Of a DNA stretch of 22,623 nucleotides, positions 1-9,110 are shown piece by piece. The DNA comes from Dunaliella salina (Eukaryota > Chlorophyta > Chlorophyceae > Chlamydomonadales > Dunaliellaceae), in contig MU070410.1 in the NCBI GenBank assembly GCA_002284615.2, positions 27,964 to 50,586 on the forward strand. Direction: 5' to 3'. The position numbers and the translations under genes are program-made. How positions within the stretch are numbered: the stretch's first letter is position 1; the number at the start of each line of letters is the position of its first letter. The notes beneath the pieces were generated by a model. It searched no databases. It was not told the origin of the DNA and saw only the letters and a list, made by a program, of their open reading frames with translations.

Positions 1-366
1 TGTGTGCGCGCATGCGTGTGTGCGTATACTCCTTCGTTTTCTTTACTGCAACGCATGACCAACCGGTGCACCTACATGTCATATCAACAATTTCTCCTGT
101 TTCCATTTAATTATTTGCTAACGAGTCTAAATGTCTAGTTGGCATAGGCCATGGGAGTGTGGCGTTGGTGGTGTCTCTTCCCTATGGAAAGGACATATCA
201 TCACTCTTTGCACATCAACACTGTGCTTCAAATGAGGCCATCAGCCTTTGAGTCATCATTCTCCCCTCCTTGCCAATCACGTGGTAGAGAGTTCTTCCCC
301 ATGTGGCCCCAAAGCAGAGCATATCCATCTCTTGCCCACCTCCCACGCACACATCTCACCATTTAG

Positions 367-3300
367 GCCTACAACGGGAAACACAATGACATCAACGGAG
401 AGGGAAACAATGACGGCAGTAATGACAACTTCAGCTGGAACTGTGGTGTGGAGGGCTCCACGGGTGATGCGGGTGTGCTGGCCCTGCGTGAGCGCCAGAT
501 GCGCAACATGATGGTGGCGCTCATGATATCGCAGGGGACGCCTATGATGGTGATGGGTAAGTAAGGCAAGCTGCTTTAGGCGTGGGATGCTGAGATCAAC
601 AGCGTGTCTGGTCTTTTCACTCACTCTGATTGGGAAGGAGGGCATTTGGATGGTATCAAGTATGTGAGGACTTGTAAAAAGATGTCATTGCGTTGCCATG
701 AAAGCTGATGGCAGACACCATAGATGTCGGCCATGTTGCTGCTTGGGTGTATGAATGCTTTTTAATGTGTTTTGTAGCATTAGTTTTCTTCACACTTTAC
801 CCGCCACATGGGAGATATGCTCCTTGGAGGTCATGACCCGGCATAATTACAGTCACAGATCGTGGCTTGCTGGTTATAAACTGACACAGGTTCAGGCTCG
901 CATATCGTGAGAAGGAGACCATCAGTTTAAATACTGGCCTGTTTTTGAATGAGGCGTTTCTGCGAGGAAGGATGATAATGCTTGTTTTCGCTTTACTTGT
1001 TCATGGGACAAACAAAAGTCTGTACATGGTGAATGGCAAATAGGTGAAGAGCCATTGACTTCAGTTGCGAGATAAGGAGGGCGGAGAGGGTCGGGACACA
1101 AGAAAGCATGCTAAGGCCAAAGAGAGCAGCTGGGGGTGGGTGCATTTGGAGGTGGCATGCTTTCCATCCTGCACATCATCTGGGGTACCACAGAGGTGAA
1201 AGGTTGGAGAAACGCTGTCATCCCAAGTATCTTGTTCGACATCGACAGAAAGCATGAAAGACAAAGTCGGGCTGCGCTGCTCACGAAATGTCCACGCAAC
1301 TCCAAGCGCGGGTAATACAGATGCACGCAGAGGAGACTTCAGAATGCATAGCTCTTAGACATCATGTATAACCTTTTGAGAAATGTGATGTATTTGGTAT
1401 CCTGAGCCCAACGAAAGGGGTTAAAAGGGGCGGGGGAGGTCTTGCTGAATGTCCACATTCCATGACTTGGGGACCTTCCGTTCGTTGCGGAAAATCGGCT
1501 TGTGATGCTGAATCGCAGGATTAGTCCGGATGATACTGTAACGAAGACTGAATGGCGGAGTGCGTTTTGGAAGGAGATGACCAGGGACGCGTGCTATGAA
1601 CAAGGAGAGATTGAATCAGATGTTTATGGCTAATGAGCAGATCAAGAAGGGGGAGCTGTATGATATGAGGTGTGAGTATAAGACATGGTGGATAGGGGGT
1701 CGAAAGGGGAGGGGGAAGGGGGTCTCGACTTTCTGGGGACTCCTCCCCCAAAAATGGATTCCTGGGCTCAAGTGCTGTTTATTGTCACCCACTTTGTACA
1801 AATTAGATAAGAGAGGAAATCTGTATGCGTGGCGGGGAGTCAGTGCAGAGGTCATAACTTGGCCATTTTGGGGGGTTCTGTCACAGGGAACTTTTCTGAG
1901 CCTCCCTGGTCTCGCCATCCCGAAAGTTCTTCATGCAGTCATGTTTTATGGTTATAGAGACATAACCCTGCCAAAAAAAAAGTGGGAAAATGGGCTCAAT
2001 GTGTGAGCTAGGGTGCTCAAAAAGGGGAAAAGGGAGCAATGTGCTGGAAAATGGGAATTTCCACTCTACCCTGTTTTGTCAAGTTTGCCCTCAGGTGTGT
2101 AGCAGTGATATAGCAGACACCATTGCAAAAGGAATGGTGTTGATTGGCGGTCTGGCTGGGTCAGGGTGGGCGAGAACCTGGGGGGGGGAGGTGGACCTTT
2201 CAGCCCTCATCTCTGTTTTCACTCAAGGAGCACATCCTTGAAGCTATTTTCATAAATCCTTTATTTATAACATCTTTTCTATCAGAATTAGGCCTACATT
2301 CATAAGCTGGAGTCAAATTTTGAGGTTTGCTTAGATTTCCAGCCAGACTTTGACCAGGCCTAGTTCAGGCCCCAGCTCAGGTGCCAGGACAAAAAGTAGT
2401 GCTACTGAAAGCACTCACCAATACACTACTTTTCCTGGCTCCAGAGCCGGGTGCAAATTTATGGCTGTTCAAAGTTGCACACATGAGTTGGGACCCTGCA
2501 GAGTCAGTGCCACATGGGCTTGGGGTTGGGCCGCAAGGGGTTTGGAGGCAAACATGCAGCAAACTAATTCAAACTTGCAGGATGGTGACAATGTGCCATC
2601 ATGGCGTGTGTTCTTGTTGTTCGTGTGTGTTCTTGTGTGTTCTTGTTGTTCTGGCATAGTGAAGTTGGGGTGGCAGTTTGTGGACTTGCTAGCCACTTTT
2701 GGGTCCTAGCAAGACAAGCATGCATGGGCAAGCCCTCCCTGCCACGCACGGTTTGAAGAGCTTCCACAGTGGCAGAACGGCGATCCTATGTTCCCGGGCT
2801 GACTTTGTTGCTATTAAAAGAAGGTGGTCCATAATGCCCTGGAGCAAAAAGCCTCAGACTTTTTCGGATCCACGTTGATTAGCAGTTAGAAATTTCCTGC
2901 GGGCATAAACTGTATGTCTTTGCAGCACGATCTGCCTGCTGCTTCGAGAGTTGGCTGTAAGGCACAAGTCATCAGCATGTATGAGGTGGGGACCTGGAAA
3001 TTGGGTGTGCCCAGTGTTTACCTTGAAACACCCCATGATAGAGTGTGTGGGTTGTACCTTGTCCCTGTAAAATTGTAGAAAAACCGATGAACAATGCCAA
3101 TGGAATAGGGCTCCAAAATTTAAATGCAGGAGCAATAACAAGGTTGCCCGGTTTCAGGTTTCTTGCAAGGGTGCCCTTGATCTCTGCTTCTTGTCACAAG
3201 CCGCAGCCAGAAACTGAGGTCAACAGACACCTGATCAGCGGCAGGGCATGGCTCTTAAGTTCAGATCCATGAAGAGCAGAATGCTAGATAATGCAGTTGT

Positions 3301-6089
3301 CTTGATACCTGGGATTCTGTGGAAGCCCTCTGTAATCTCACAAAAGCCACAGCAAATTTAAAACTTGACCCCGGCTCCACCTCATGCATTGGCAATACTT
3401 CAAAATACCTCAATGAAGCATTTCAGATCAAAGAAGCATTTCAAATAATACTATAGCACTCTCGCTGTGACCCGGATTGCAGCGAGGACAGCTTAGAATT
3501 AGCAAGCCCAATGAACAGGGTTCAAAGCTCTAGCACCCAAGGGGCTAGGAGCATCCTCTTCCCAAAGAGACAGTTGCACTGCAAAGCACACTTTAGTAAG
3601 ATGAAAACAAGGAGTTATTACAAACAAGCACAGAGGGCCTCGTGATGCAAAATTCCGGGGGCAAAGGCGGCAGCAGCGGCTCGTCACTCCCTTGTTAATC
3701 TCAACGACATCATAAGTGTTGCTTACTTGAGCATGTTGATCCCCATCAATCAAAATCTACTCATCATTGTGATCTGAGTGGATTTAAGTGTGCATCTTGA
3801 TTTTTCTCTCATTTGTGTGCTGATACTGGGCGGCTTGGCCAAGACATCCATCTTTGAACTTGCACCTGCACAGGAGGAAAAAAGTGGTTGGCACCATGCC
3901 AAAATTCTGGGCGGGACCCCTCTGACACACCACCCACCCCCAAAACCCCCCTTCCAGTGCCCCAGTCCAGACAAAAAGGGTACCTATCTGCTCCTCTTTA
4001 AATTCCCCGTCCATCTGCATACCAATCGCATTTAAGAATTGAGTTGGGATAGAGTTATGGGGCAAAAACTGAGGAGCGGACGCCTATGCAAATCTGCCCT
4101 TTCAGACACCCGCAACTGGCTTGCAAATCTACAAAGTGTCTTTCTGACTTCACCATGCACGAACACATTAAACTTTGTCACCTTCCTGGGAGTTTGATTT
4201 GGGTTGCTGCATGTTTGCCTCCACACCTCCTGCTGCCCACACCCATGCGCATGTGGCACTGACTGTGAATCATGCACAGAGACCTCCCTTTTCACCTAAT
4301 TTGCTCAGAGAGGGTGCCTATCGATAGTTCTTGTGCTCAGGAATCCCATATGTTTTCAATTTTGTAGAAGTGGCTCAGAAAATTTTAGAGGGGGTGTCCC
4401 AAAAAGTCAACCCTCCCACCCCCCACCCTCTCCGATCAGACCCATACATATACCAATCAATAGCTTTTGATCTCAGGATTCCGAATATATATAGTTTTTA
4501 AAAGGATAACCCCTTTTTTTTTAGGATAACCCCATGAGTGTCAAAAGTGCTTCGTACAGGCTCCTGACCTGCAGGTAAATTTCCCAAACCTCTGTATTTT
4601 TCCTCCTTTCGTCTCTCTACCTTCCTCCTGTGCTGCCGTGCTTCTGGTGATATCTTTAACACGTCAAATTACTGATGCGGGGAAATTTGCCAGTTGTTGT
4701 GAAAATCCTTCTTGTCAACTGGATGCGTGTTTCAGAGTCACATTGAAGAGAAGGTTAAAAAAAGAAAAAACTTATGGAGTTGCCTACAGTGCTGATCAAG
4801 CTAAAGAGTCGGTATGCAGCAGGGAGTGTAAAGCTTTCTTTCTGTACTTGCAACTGTTTGGTGTGACCCTGGACACCTCTCTCACAATTCCATGCAGGTG
4901 ATGAGGTTGCCAAGACGCATAATGGCAACAACAACTGGTATGGCCACTATGCGGACTGGACATTCATGAAGTGGAATCTGAGTGACTCTCAGCAGGCCCT
5001 GTTGCGCTTCTGCAGCGAGCTGATCAAGCTCAGGAAGCAGCACCAAGCTTTGGCACGGGCAGAGTTTGTCAAGTAAGTCCAGTATTTGGGGATGGGTACA
5101 ATGAGCACTGCCCATGCCTTGGTTGAAAAGCTTTGATGTGTCAATCCAATACAGCTGAAGACGTCTGCATCTGAAGTGCAGTGATCTGGGGTTGATGCCC
5201 AAGGCAGCTTTGAGCAGACACCATGCCAAGTTTTGGAGGGTTGGCCTTAGCAGACATAAGCCATCTTTCTTCAAGAGGACTTGTACTTTGTTTCCTCCTC
5301 CTGGTTACAGCCCTGGAGACTACACATGGCACGAAGACGCATGGGATGATGACAATAGCCGGTTCCTTGCATTCACCATCCACGACAAAGCTGGTGGCGC
5401 GGATCTGTACGTAGCGTTCAATGCACATACCTTCAAGGTTGGTGTCTTTCTCAAGGGTCTGCAGAAATTGTATCGCGTGCTCACAACGTACAAAGGTTGA
5501 ATCATGTGGTTTGGCAACACCATTTTTTTCCTGCTGAATATGTTAAGCTGGGTTTGCTCCAAAATCGGAATGGCACTCCGGGATATTTTTTCATGAATCT
5601 CACTCCAGGGTTTTGCTTCATGAATCTCACTCCTGAGTTTCACCTCATGAACTCCAGGGTAATGCTTCATGAACTCTGTGCAACCATTTTGTGCTTTCCG
5701 ATTAAATCTGACTTGCTGATCAAAGCTATCAAATGAGCATGCATTGCCCTCAACAGGCGCAGTGCCATGCTTCTGCTTGCATGTCTGTGTCCACTGCGTA
5801 GCTCCCCTCAGGTGATTGGTTGTGGTCATTCCTGGCTGACTGAAGCGTGCACGCTTTTGCCTTGTGCCTCATCAGCTTGTGCAGCTTGAAAGCCTTCCCA
5901 TTAACCTACTTCATTCCTGCTTTTCAGGTCGATGCTCCTCTTCCACTCCCTCCCTCTGGCAAGAAATGGTGTCGCATTGTAGACACTAACCTCCCACCCC
6001 CCAAGGACTTTACTGTGGGAGGCAACAATGGCGTGGAGGCTGTGTATGGTGTTGAATCATTCGCCTCCATTGTACTGATTGCTAAGTGA
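367..6089 (+). CDS. ISA3: Isoamylase-type starch debranching enzyme, ISA3-like, last four exons (5' part outside window)
   Basis: Isoamylases (GH13) hydrolyse alpha-1,6 branch points of starch in the plastid. ISA3 types act mainly in starch breakdown. Four exons join in frame: 367-556, 4898-5072, 5311-5437 and 5928-6089 (TGA), giving 217 residues. All introns are GT-AG; the first two donors are GTAAGT and the third is a weaker GTTGGT. Exon 1 reads [16 protein letters not shown], then [10 protein letters not shown] and LRERQMRN, the hallmark stretch just after the GH13 catalytic His-Asp. The exon 1/2 join gives [17 protein letters not shown]. Exon 3 has [19 protein letters not shown], and exons 3-4 give [13 protein letters not shown] and WCRIVDTNL, ending [10 protein letters not shown]. 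The C-terminal beta domain resembles ISA3 more than ISA1 or ISA2. The catalytic Asp, Glu and Asp residues lie in exons upstream of the window. No stop or frameshift is seen, so it looks intact here. The ISA3 assignment comes from remembered family patterns; the isoamylase identity is secure. Confidence 0.93.
1705..1850 (+). repeat. Interspersed repeat family R1, partial diverged copy
   Basis: This stretch aligns by eye with 22360-22470: GGATTCCTG..TCAAG, then a CACCC..TTTG.ACAAATT stretch, then GGGAGTCAGT. It is heavily diverged and loses similarity after the GAGTCAGTGC block. It lies in the isoamylase intron in the same orientation as the copies at 15680 and 22150. Confidence 0.5.
2383..2439. 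repeat. Short inverted repeat (hairpin)
   Basis: The arm at 2383-2401 and the arm at 2424-2439 are complementary over 16 bases (GCCAGG..AAAAGTAGTG against CACTACTTTTCCTGGC), with a 3-base insertion in the first arm and a 22-base loop. It sits in the isoamylase intron just before a copy of repeat R1. It could be a remnant of a small inverted-repeat element or a folded intron structure. Confidence 0.5.
2475..2745 (+). repeat. Interspersed repeat family R1, diverged copy with internal expansion
   Basis: Matches 15830-16010 and 22430-22623: GAGTCAGTGCCACATG, GAGGCAAACATGCAGCAAA, CTTGCAGGATGGTGA, GTGGACTTGC and AAGCATGCATGGGC occur in the same order. Compared with those copies it carries a local expansion of TGTGTTCTTGTTGTTC-type units at about 2605-2652. 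Same orientation as the copy at the window end. Confidence 0.7.
2745..3272 (-). pseudogene. Non-LTR retrotransposon reverse transcriptase fragment (decayed)
   Basis: The minus strand encodes part of a LINE-type reverse transcriptase palm. At about 2854-3010 it reads [14 protein letters not shown], where (H/Y)ADD is the catalytic Asp pair, followed by [16 protein letters not shown] and SEK. This matches the family pattern YADD..L.AN, then L..YA.RK.LTVN, then KSEV. Upstream, a [12 protein letters not shown] stretch matches the strand before the ADD motif. A stop follows SEKV and the frame shifts repeatedly, so it is not functional. It lies antisense inside the isoamylase intron. It may belong to the same family as the element at 7-10.6 kb, which has lost its RT region, but the two do not overlap and this cannot be tested here. 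Confidence 0.75.
4033..4498 (-). repeat. Interspersed repeat family R1, near-complete diverged copy, inverted
   Basis: The reverse complement follows 22197-22623 and then 16004-16050 along its whole length. Shared blocks include GGAATCCT.GGATCAA, ATTGGTATATGTATGGGTC, TTTTTGGGACACCCCCTC, AGCCACTTCTACA, GGATTCCTGAG, AACATGC.GCAA, TGCATGGTGAAGTCAG and GCGTCCGCT.CTCAGTTTTTG. This copy shows that the repeat extends left of the point where the 15680 copy meets the N. No protein is evident in any frame. Confidence 0.85.
5587..5680 (+). repeat. Four-copy short tandem repeat in isoamylase intron 3
   Basis: Four degenerate units of about 22-27 bases, each carrying the near-palindrome (T/C)TCATGAA followed by TCTCACTCC or CTCC. 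TCATGAA occurs at about 5590, 5618, 5645 and 5668. It lies within intron 5438-5927 and is not coding, since splicing removes it. Confidence 0.7.
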
Positions 6090-6555
6090 TTGGGCACATA
6101 AATTTCTCATGACTAGTTAGTCTCTATCATAGTGTAGCCGTTGTTATAAACTAGTATCAAGAACTTCATGGAAGATCGGACTCCAGAAAACCAATCACGA
6201 TTGTGTCTTTTTATCTATCTTATTTGCTGACAGAGACAGAACAAATTTGTTTTGTTTCTGTCGCTTTCTCTCTCCGTACTGGTTTCAGGGCCTGATTGAT
6301 AAATTCGATTCCATGGTGCAGCATTGGGCTCTTTACTGTGTTATTCATGTTTTCAGACCGAGCTTGATGCGGCAGTGTACTGCATGCAGGAACATGTGTG
6401 ATGATGGTGGTGAAAGGAATTTGATTTGCAAAGATGTATGCAAAAAAATGCAAAAAGTCCCCAGGCTGGATTGGTGAGGGTCATTTGCTGGACAGTGTAG
6501 ACAGCAGGACAATCACTCCCCACATCAATGAGGGAAGAGGAGACACATTGTGTGA
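6090..6555 (+). other. 3' flank of the isoamylase gene
   Basis: The stretch begins at the isoamylase stop codon, so its first part should be the 3' UTR. I did not find a clear polyadenylation signal: neither AATAAA nor the chlorophyte TGTAA occurs at a convincing place. No gene or repeat is recognised before the coding remnant at 6556. Confidence 0.4.
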
Positions 6556-6866
6556 AGCAGCTGTGAGTCTCCCTCCCTGGTTCGTAGCTGTGCCGTCCCA
6601 CAGCCTGTGGATGATCGATTTGATGGGTTTCGCAAATGTGCCCGCCAGCCTGGTGATCCCTACAAACAGGTCCCCCCAACCAGTCTCACGTACAAACTTA
6701 TGTTGTGACTCCTTGCAACAAAGTGACAAATGGAAAGCTAGAGGCCCATTCTATTCAATATGCCCACAAATTAGTCACCACACGCAGAGCTATTGAAAAC
6801 AAGAATACTTCCCACAGCCAGGTTCTAGAGCCAGAAGCTTCTAGTAACCCTCCAGATCCACATTAG
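6556..6866 (+). pseudogene. Frameshifted coding remnant ending SNPPDPH, unknown protein
   Basis: Two overlapping open stretches read as one protein with a -1 shift near 6695-6701. The first (6556-6708) contains PVDDRFDGFRKCARQPGD and PTSLTYKL. The second (6657-6866) contains YVVTPCNKVTNGKLEAHS, then HKLVTTRRAIENKNTSHSQ, and ends SSNPPDPH before TAG. Composition and the smooth join suggest formerly coding sequence, probably transposon-derived. The final SNPPDPH is also encoded, in inverted orientation, at the end of the retroelement at 7.1 kb, and the region after TSHSQ has a diverged relative near 16120-16262. No family recognised. It could instead be a spliced exon with an acceptor at 6669 or 6683. 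Confidence 0.4.
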
Positions 6867-6960
6867 AATTCTCTTTTTCATACTTTGTGGTGGAGGGGGC
6901 ACACAGCTCTTTTTGAGCCAATGTGTCTCCTCTTCCTTAATTGATGTAGGGAGAGTTTCT
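6809..6960 (+). repeat. Repeat family R2, copy 1
   Basis: Aligns with 16120-16262: a CC(C/T)CCCACAG.CAG.TTCT start, a CTTC.A.TA..CCTCCA.ATCC block, then TTGTGGTG.GAG, TGTCTC.CC and GATGTAGGG.GAG. It spans the end of the coding remnant at 6556-6866 and its downstream sequence, so the repeat unit crosses a stop codon. Confidence 0.55.
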
Positions 6961-7095
6961 CTGCCTACGTAGTTTTTCTTTTCTTTTCTTTTCTTTCTGG
7001 CCTAGAGGCCTCACCAGAATGCCCTCAGAACCTACACTAGACGCAGCTAGCCTAGGAGAAAGCCAGGGACAGATCTAATGTGGATCTGGAGGGTT
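6846..7095. repeat. 22-bp perfect inverted repeat with 206-bp spacer
   Basis: Positions 6846-6867 and 7074-7095 are exact reverse complements over 22 bases. Each arm encodes the same peptide end, SNPPDPH plus a stop: the left arm in the + strand remnant and the right arm at the end of the minus-strand retroelement. Similarity stops abruptly on both sides. The arms may be two related coding 3' ends that landed facing each other rather than terminal repeats of one element. Confidence 0.8.
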
Positions 7096-7582
7096 GCTCG
7101 CCATGCCTCCGAGCGCCCGGACTCTCCTTCTCCCTTCCTCCGCCGCCGCGCGCACAGCAAACCCCCTTCCAGAAGCCCCCAAAGAGCAAAGAGCGTGTCT
7201 AGTGTTTTTGATAGTGGTTAGGTTAGGTTACATAGGTTTTGGCCTTCAGCCAGGTGGTTTGACTGATGAGCCTGATAGTGGTTCTTCTTTGGATGGCATG
7301 GTCCCTAAGCTTGGCTGCTAGTGATTTGGCTTTTTTTTGGTCAGGCCCAGACTTATAAGGGGTTAAATTGTACACTCATTGTAAATGGTGCCGGCCACAC
7401 CAATTAAGATGATGTGTAAAGTCACTTCGTTAAAAAGAAAAGAGAAAAGTCACTTTGTTATTTCTGTTTGGATTTCTTGAGCTGCGGGTTTTAAGTCTGG
7501 TTGTGGTGTGAGAATGTTGGGTCACTGCACGCTCTACTAGAGCGTCTAGAAGAGTGATGAAGGGGTGTGTGTCGGGACAGAA
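7075..7582 (-). pseudogene. Retroelement C-terminal tail after the endonuclease motif
   Basis: Shifted-frame continuation of the endonuclease region: FCPDTHPFITLLDALVERAV, then RLKTRSSRNPNRNNKVT. A small insertion follows, with AAGTGACTTT on both sides (about 7409-7455). Then come VTLHIILIGVAGTIYNE, LGLTKKKAKSLAAKL (across a poly-T run near 7332), LTTIKNTRHALCSLGASGR and the end SNPPDPH. Several frameshifts and stops. The TxIxNTRHAL..GASG block recurs in a second fragment at 11.2 kb, which supports it as real family sequence. Confidence 0.6.
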
Positions 7583-8112
7583 TTTAGTTCAACAAGATGT
7601 ATGTCCCTGTCTTGAGGAGGGATCTTGGAAGGATCAAGATGAGTTTGTCTGCCTGCAAGAGGGCGCACAAAGATAGCATCAGGGCGGGTTTGGTGCCGGG
7701 CAGGGGAGCCAGTACCATTGGGGATAACCCAGTCTGGACAAGCTCTTGATGTGCTTTCAGGGACCTGTAGGCCCTGATCCAGGGGTCTCCTGTTCCGGCA
7801 GCCATCTGTTCCAATAAGGGATGAGCCATACCGGCCTTTACTGAGGGCTTTTACACTAAGACTTTGGGCTACATTGTGTCTGTTGGTGTGCATCCCGCTC
7901 ATTGTTGAGTTTGTACACATGAGGAGTATGTGGTCAATGTGGTCCATATCATCACATAGTGGGCATCTTACAGAACTGGAAAAGTTGAATTTGAAGGCAT
8001 GACTCTGATTGTACAGTGTATCTGCACGATACTTCATTACATTTATTTGCTGTTTAAGGGTAGTCCCTCGTTTTTTCCAGAAGGACTTGCTGATCTCTTT
8101 GTTTGCAAGTTG
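7546..8112 (-). pseudogene. Retroelement CCHC knuckle and PD-(D/E)XK-like endonuclease region
   Basis: Frame from about 8102 reads KEISKSFWKKRGTTLKQQ and then YRADTLYNQSHAF. Next comes CPLCDDMDHIDHILLMC, a C-X2-C-X7-H-X4-C knuckle of the type found after LINE RNase H domains. Farther on, RPDAIFVRPL and, after a gap, DIHLVELN form a PD...VE pattern. One missing base in the codon after VEL (near 7583) turns the expected Lys into Asn. In the shifted frame the protein continues FCPDTHPF, as expected after an ELK motif. This is the layout of restriction-like endonucleases of LINEs. Inactive here because of the frameshift. Confidence 0.65.
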
Positions 8113-8234
8113 AGAGAAAATTCAGTGCTTGCAATGGTGGTCGGTGGTTTGGCATCATCAAGTTTCTGCCATCTCTAGCAGTGGTAGCCAGGGGTGTCAG
8201 CAGAACAAAGCTTGTGTTTCCTGTGCATGTGTGC

Positions 8235-8643
8235 TTAAAGTTTGTTGTTCATATTGGTGAAGTAGTGTATTGGGAAAGCGTGGGAGCGGTGCATCATGAT
8301 GTCATCATCACGTGTGGAAGAGGTCTTCAACGATAGCCAAAAAAAGTTGTGGAAAGGGTCCCTGGCACCTGGAAATGCAATGTCTATGGTGTCTGAGAGG
8401 GCTGCGGTGCAAGCGCTAGCATCAGCCCCCTCATTTCCTACAATGCCGGAGTGGGCTTTGACTTTGTAGAAATGAATAGGGTGAGGGGATTGTTCTAATA
8501 TGGTTGGTATTGCATGAACGAGCTCTGCATGTAGGTGATACCTCATGCACACTGGATTCAGGGATTGCTTAGAAATTTGGGGGAGGCAGGATGCACTATC
8601 AGTGGCAATTTGAGTTTGCTTGCATTGGAGTGCCACAAGGATA
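8235..8643 (-). pseudogene. Retroelement RNase H domain, second half
   Basis: Resumes the RNase H fold on the far side of the inserted element. LVALQCKQTQIATDSAS carries the third catalytic Asp. IHFYKVKAHSGIVGNEGAD carries the conserved His and the last Asp. Reading ELVGI (end of the first half) directly into LVALQ gives the standard RNase H helix with no lost or gained residue. After the RNase H domain the frame passes through FHNFFWLS and RDDDIMMHRSH to a stop near 8235. The open stretch starts at GTG and has no ATG of its own. It is only a fragment of the polyprotein. Confidence 0.75.
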
Positions 8644-9110
8644 TGTCATGCTGAATCACTGTCACTGCCCTTTTACGATTTTGGAGGCAGGCAATACATT
8701 CATGTTATGGTTTTAATGTCCTGAGTCGGCAAAAGCCATCTGACAAGGGACAGGTACACTCAAGCAGGTGGCTTGAGTTGTGAGTGGACTACTACTCTGC
8801 TTGCTCTTTGTGCTGCTTAGCTATTCTTGGTCTCAGCAGCTGCAGAGTGCTGGCTTGGCTGCAGCACACAGAGAATTCTTGGGGCAGACACAGCAGGTGT
8901 GGACCAGCTTCACCAGGTTAGCGTTACATCAGGGACAGGGCACCCCTGGCACATGGCCAGCGAAAACGGAAACGGAGCCAAACCTCAATGAAAGGTGGAA
9001 CAGAAGGATTAATGAGAGAGAGAACCCAACAAACAACCCCACTTAAATACAGGTCACACATAACACACTTGTTTATACCATGATTCAGCTGCCATAAATT
9101 TGGTGTGACA
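8644..9110. mobile_element. 467-bp non-autonomous inverted-repeat element nested in the retroelement RNase H
   Basis: The element begins TGTCA at 8644 and ends TGACA at 9110, flanked by direct GATA at 8640-8643 and 9111-9114. Subterminal GCTGAATCA (8649-8657) is matched by its exact reverse complement (9080-9088), offset by an indel. Removing the element with one GATA joins the two halves of the RNase H frame exactly (ELVGI-LVALQ), which is strong independent support for these boundaries. No transposase is encoded, so it is MITE-like. A 4-bp duplication with TGTCA ends does not let me assign a superfamily. Strand undefined. Confidence 0.8.

Larger units (their letters stand above)
557..4897 (+). 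other. Long intron of the isoamylase gene, filled with repeats
   Basis: The intron runs from donor GTAAGT at 557 to acceptor ATGCAG ending at 4897. It is phase 1: one G before and GT after complete the Gly codon of the MGDE motif, so no extra exon is needed. At 4.3 kb it is about nine to eighteen times longer than the next two introns (5073-5310 and 5438-5927). It holds three copies of an interspersed repeat (about 1705-1850, 2475-2745, 4033-4498), a reverse-transcriptase fragment on the opposite strand (about 2745-3272) and a hairpin at 2383-2439. I saw nothing recognisable in 557-1700, 1860-2380 or 3280-4030. Confidence 0.85.

Noticed and set aside
277..645. 122-codon minus-strand open frame opposite isoamylase exon 1
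   Set aside because: The plus strand is clearly coding here (isoamylase). The antisense frame is composition-driven.
5320..5829. 169-codon minus-strand open frame opposite isoamylase exon 3 and intron 3
   Set aside because: It is antisense to a well-supported exon and includes the TCATGAA tandem repeat. A shadow frame.
6846..7095. The 22-bp inverted repeat as terminal repeats of a 250-bp transposon
   Set aside because: No target-site duplication flanks it, and both arms are explained as coding 3' ends of two different remnants.
7215..7235. GGTTAGGTTAGGTTA, similar to telomeric repeats
   Set aside because: Only two to three units, inside the decayed retroelement tail. Too short for an interstitial telomere.
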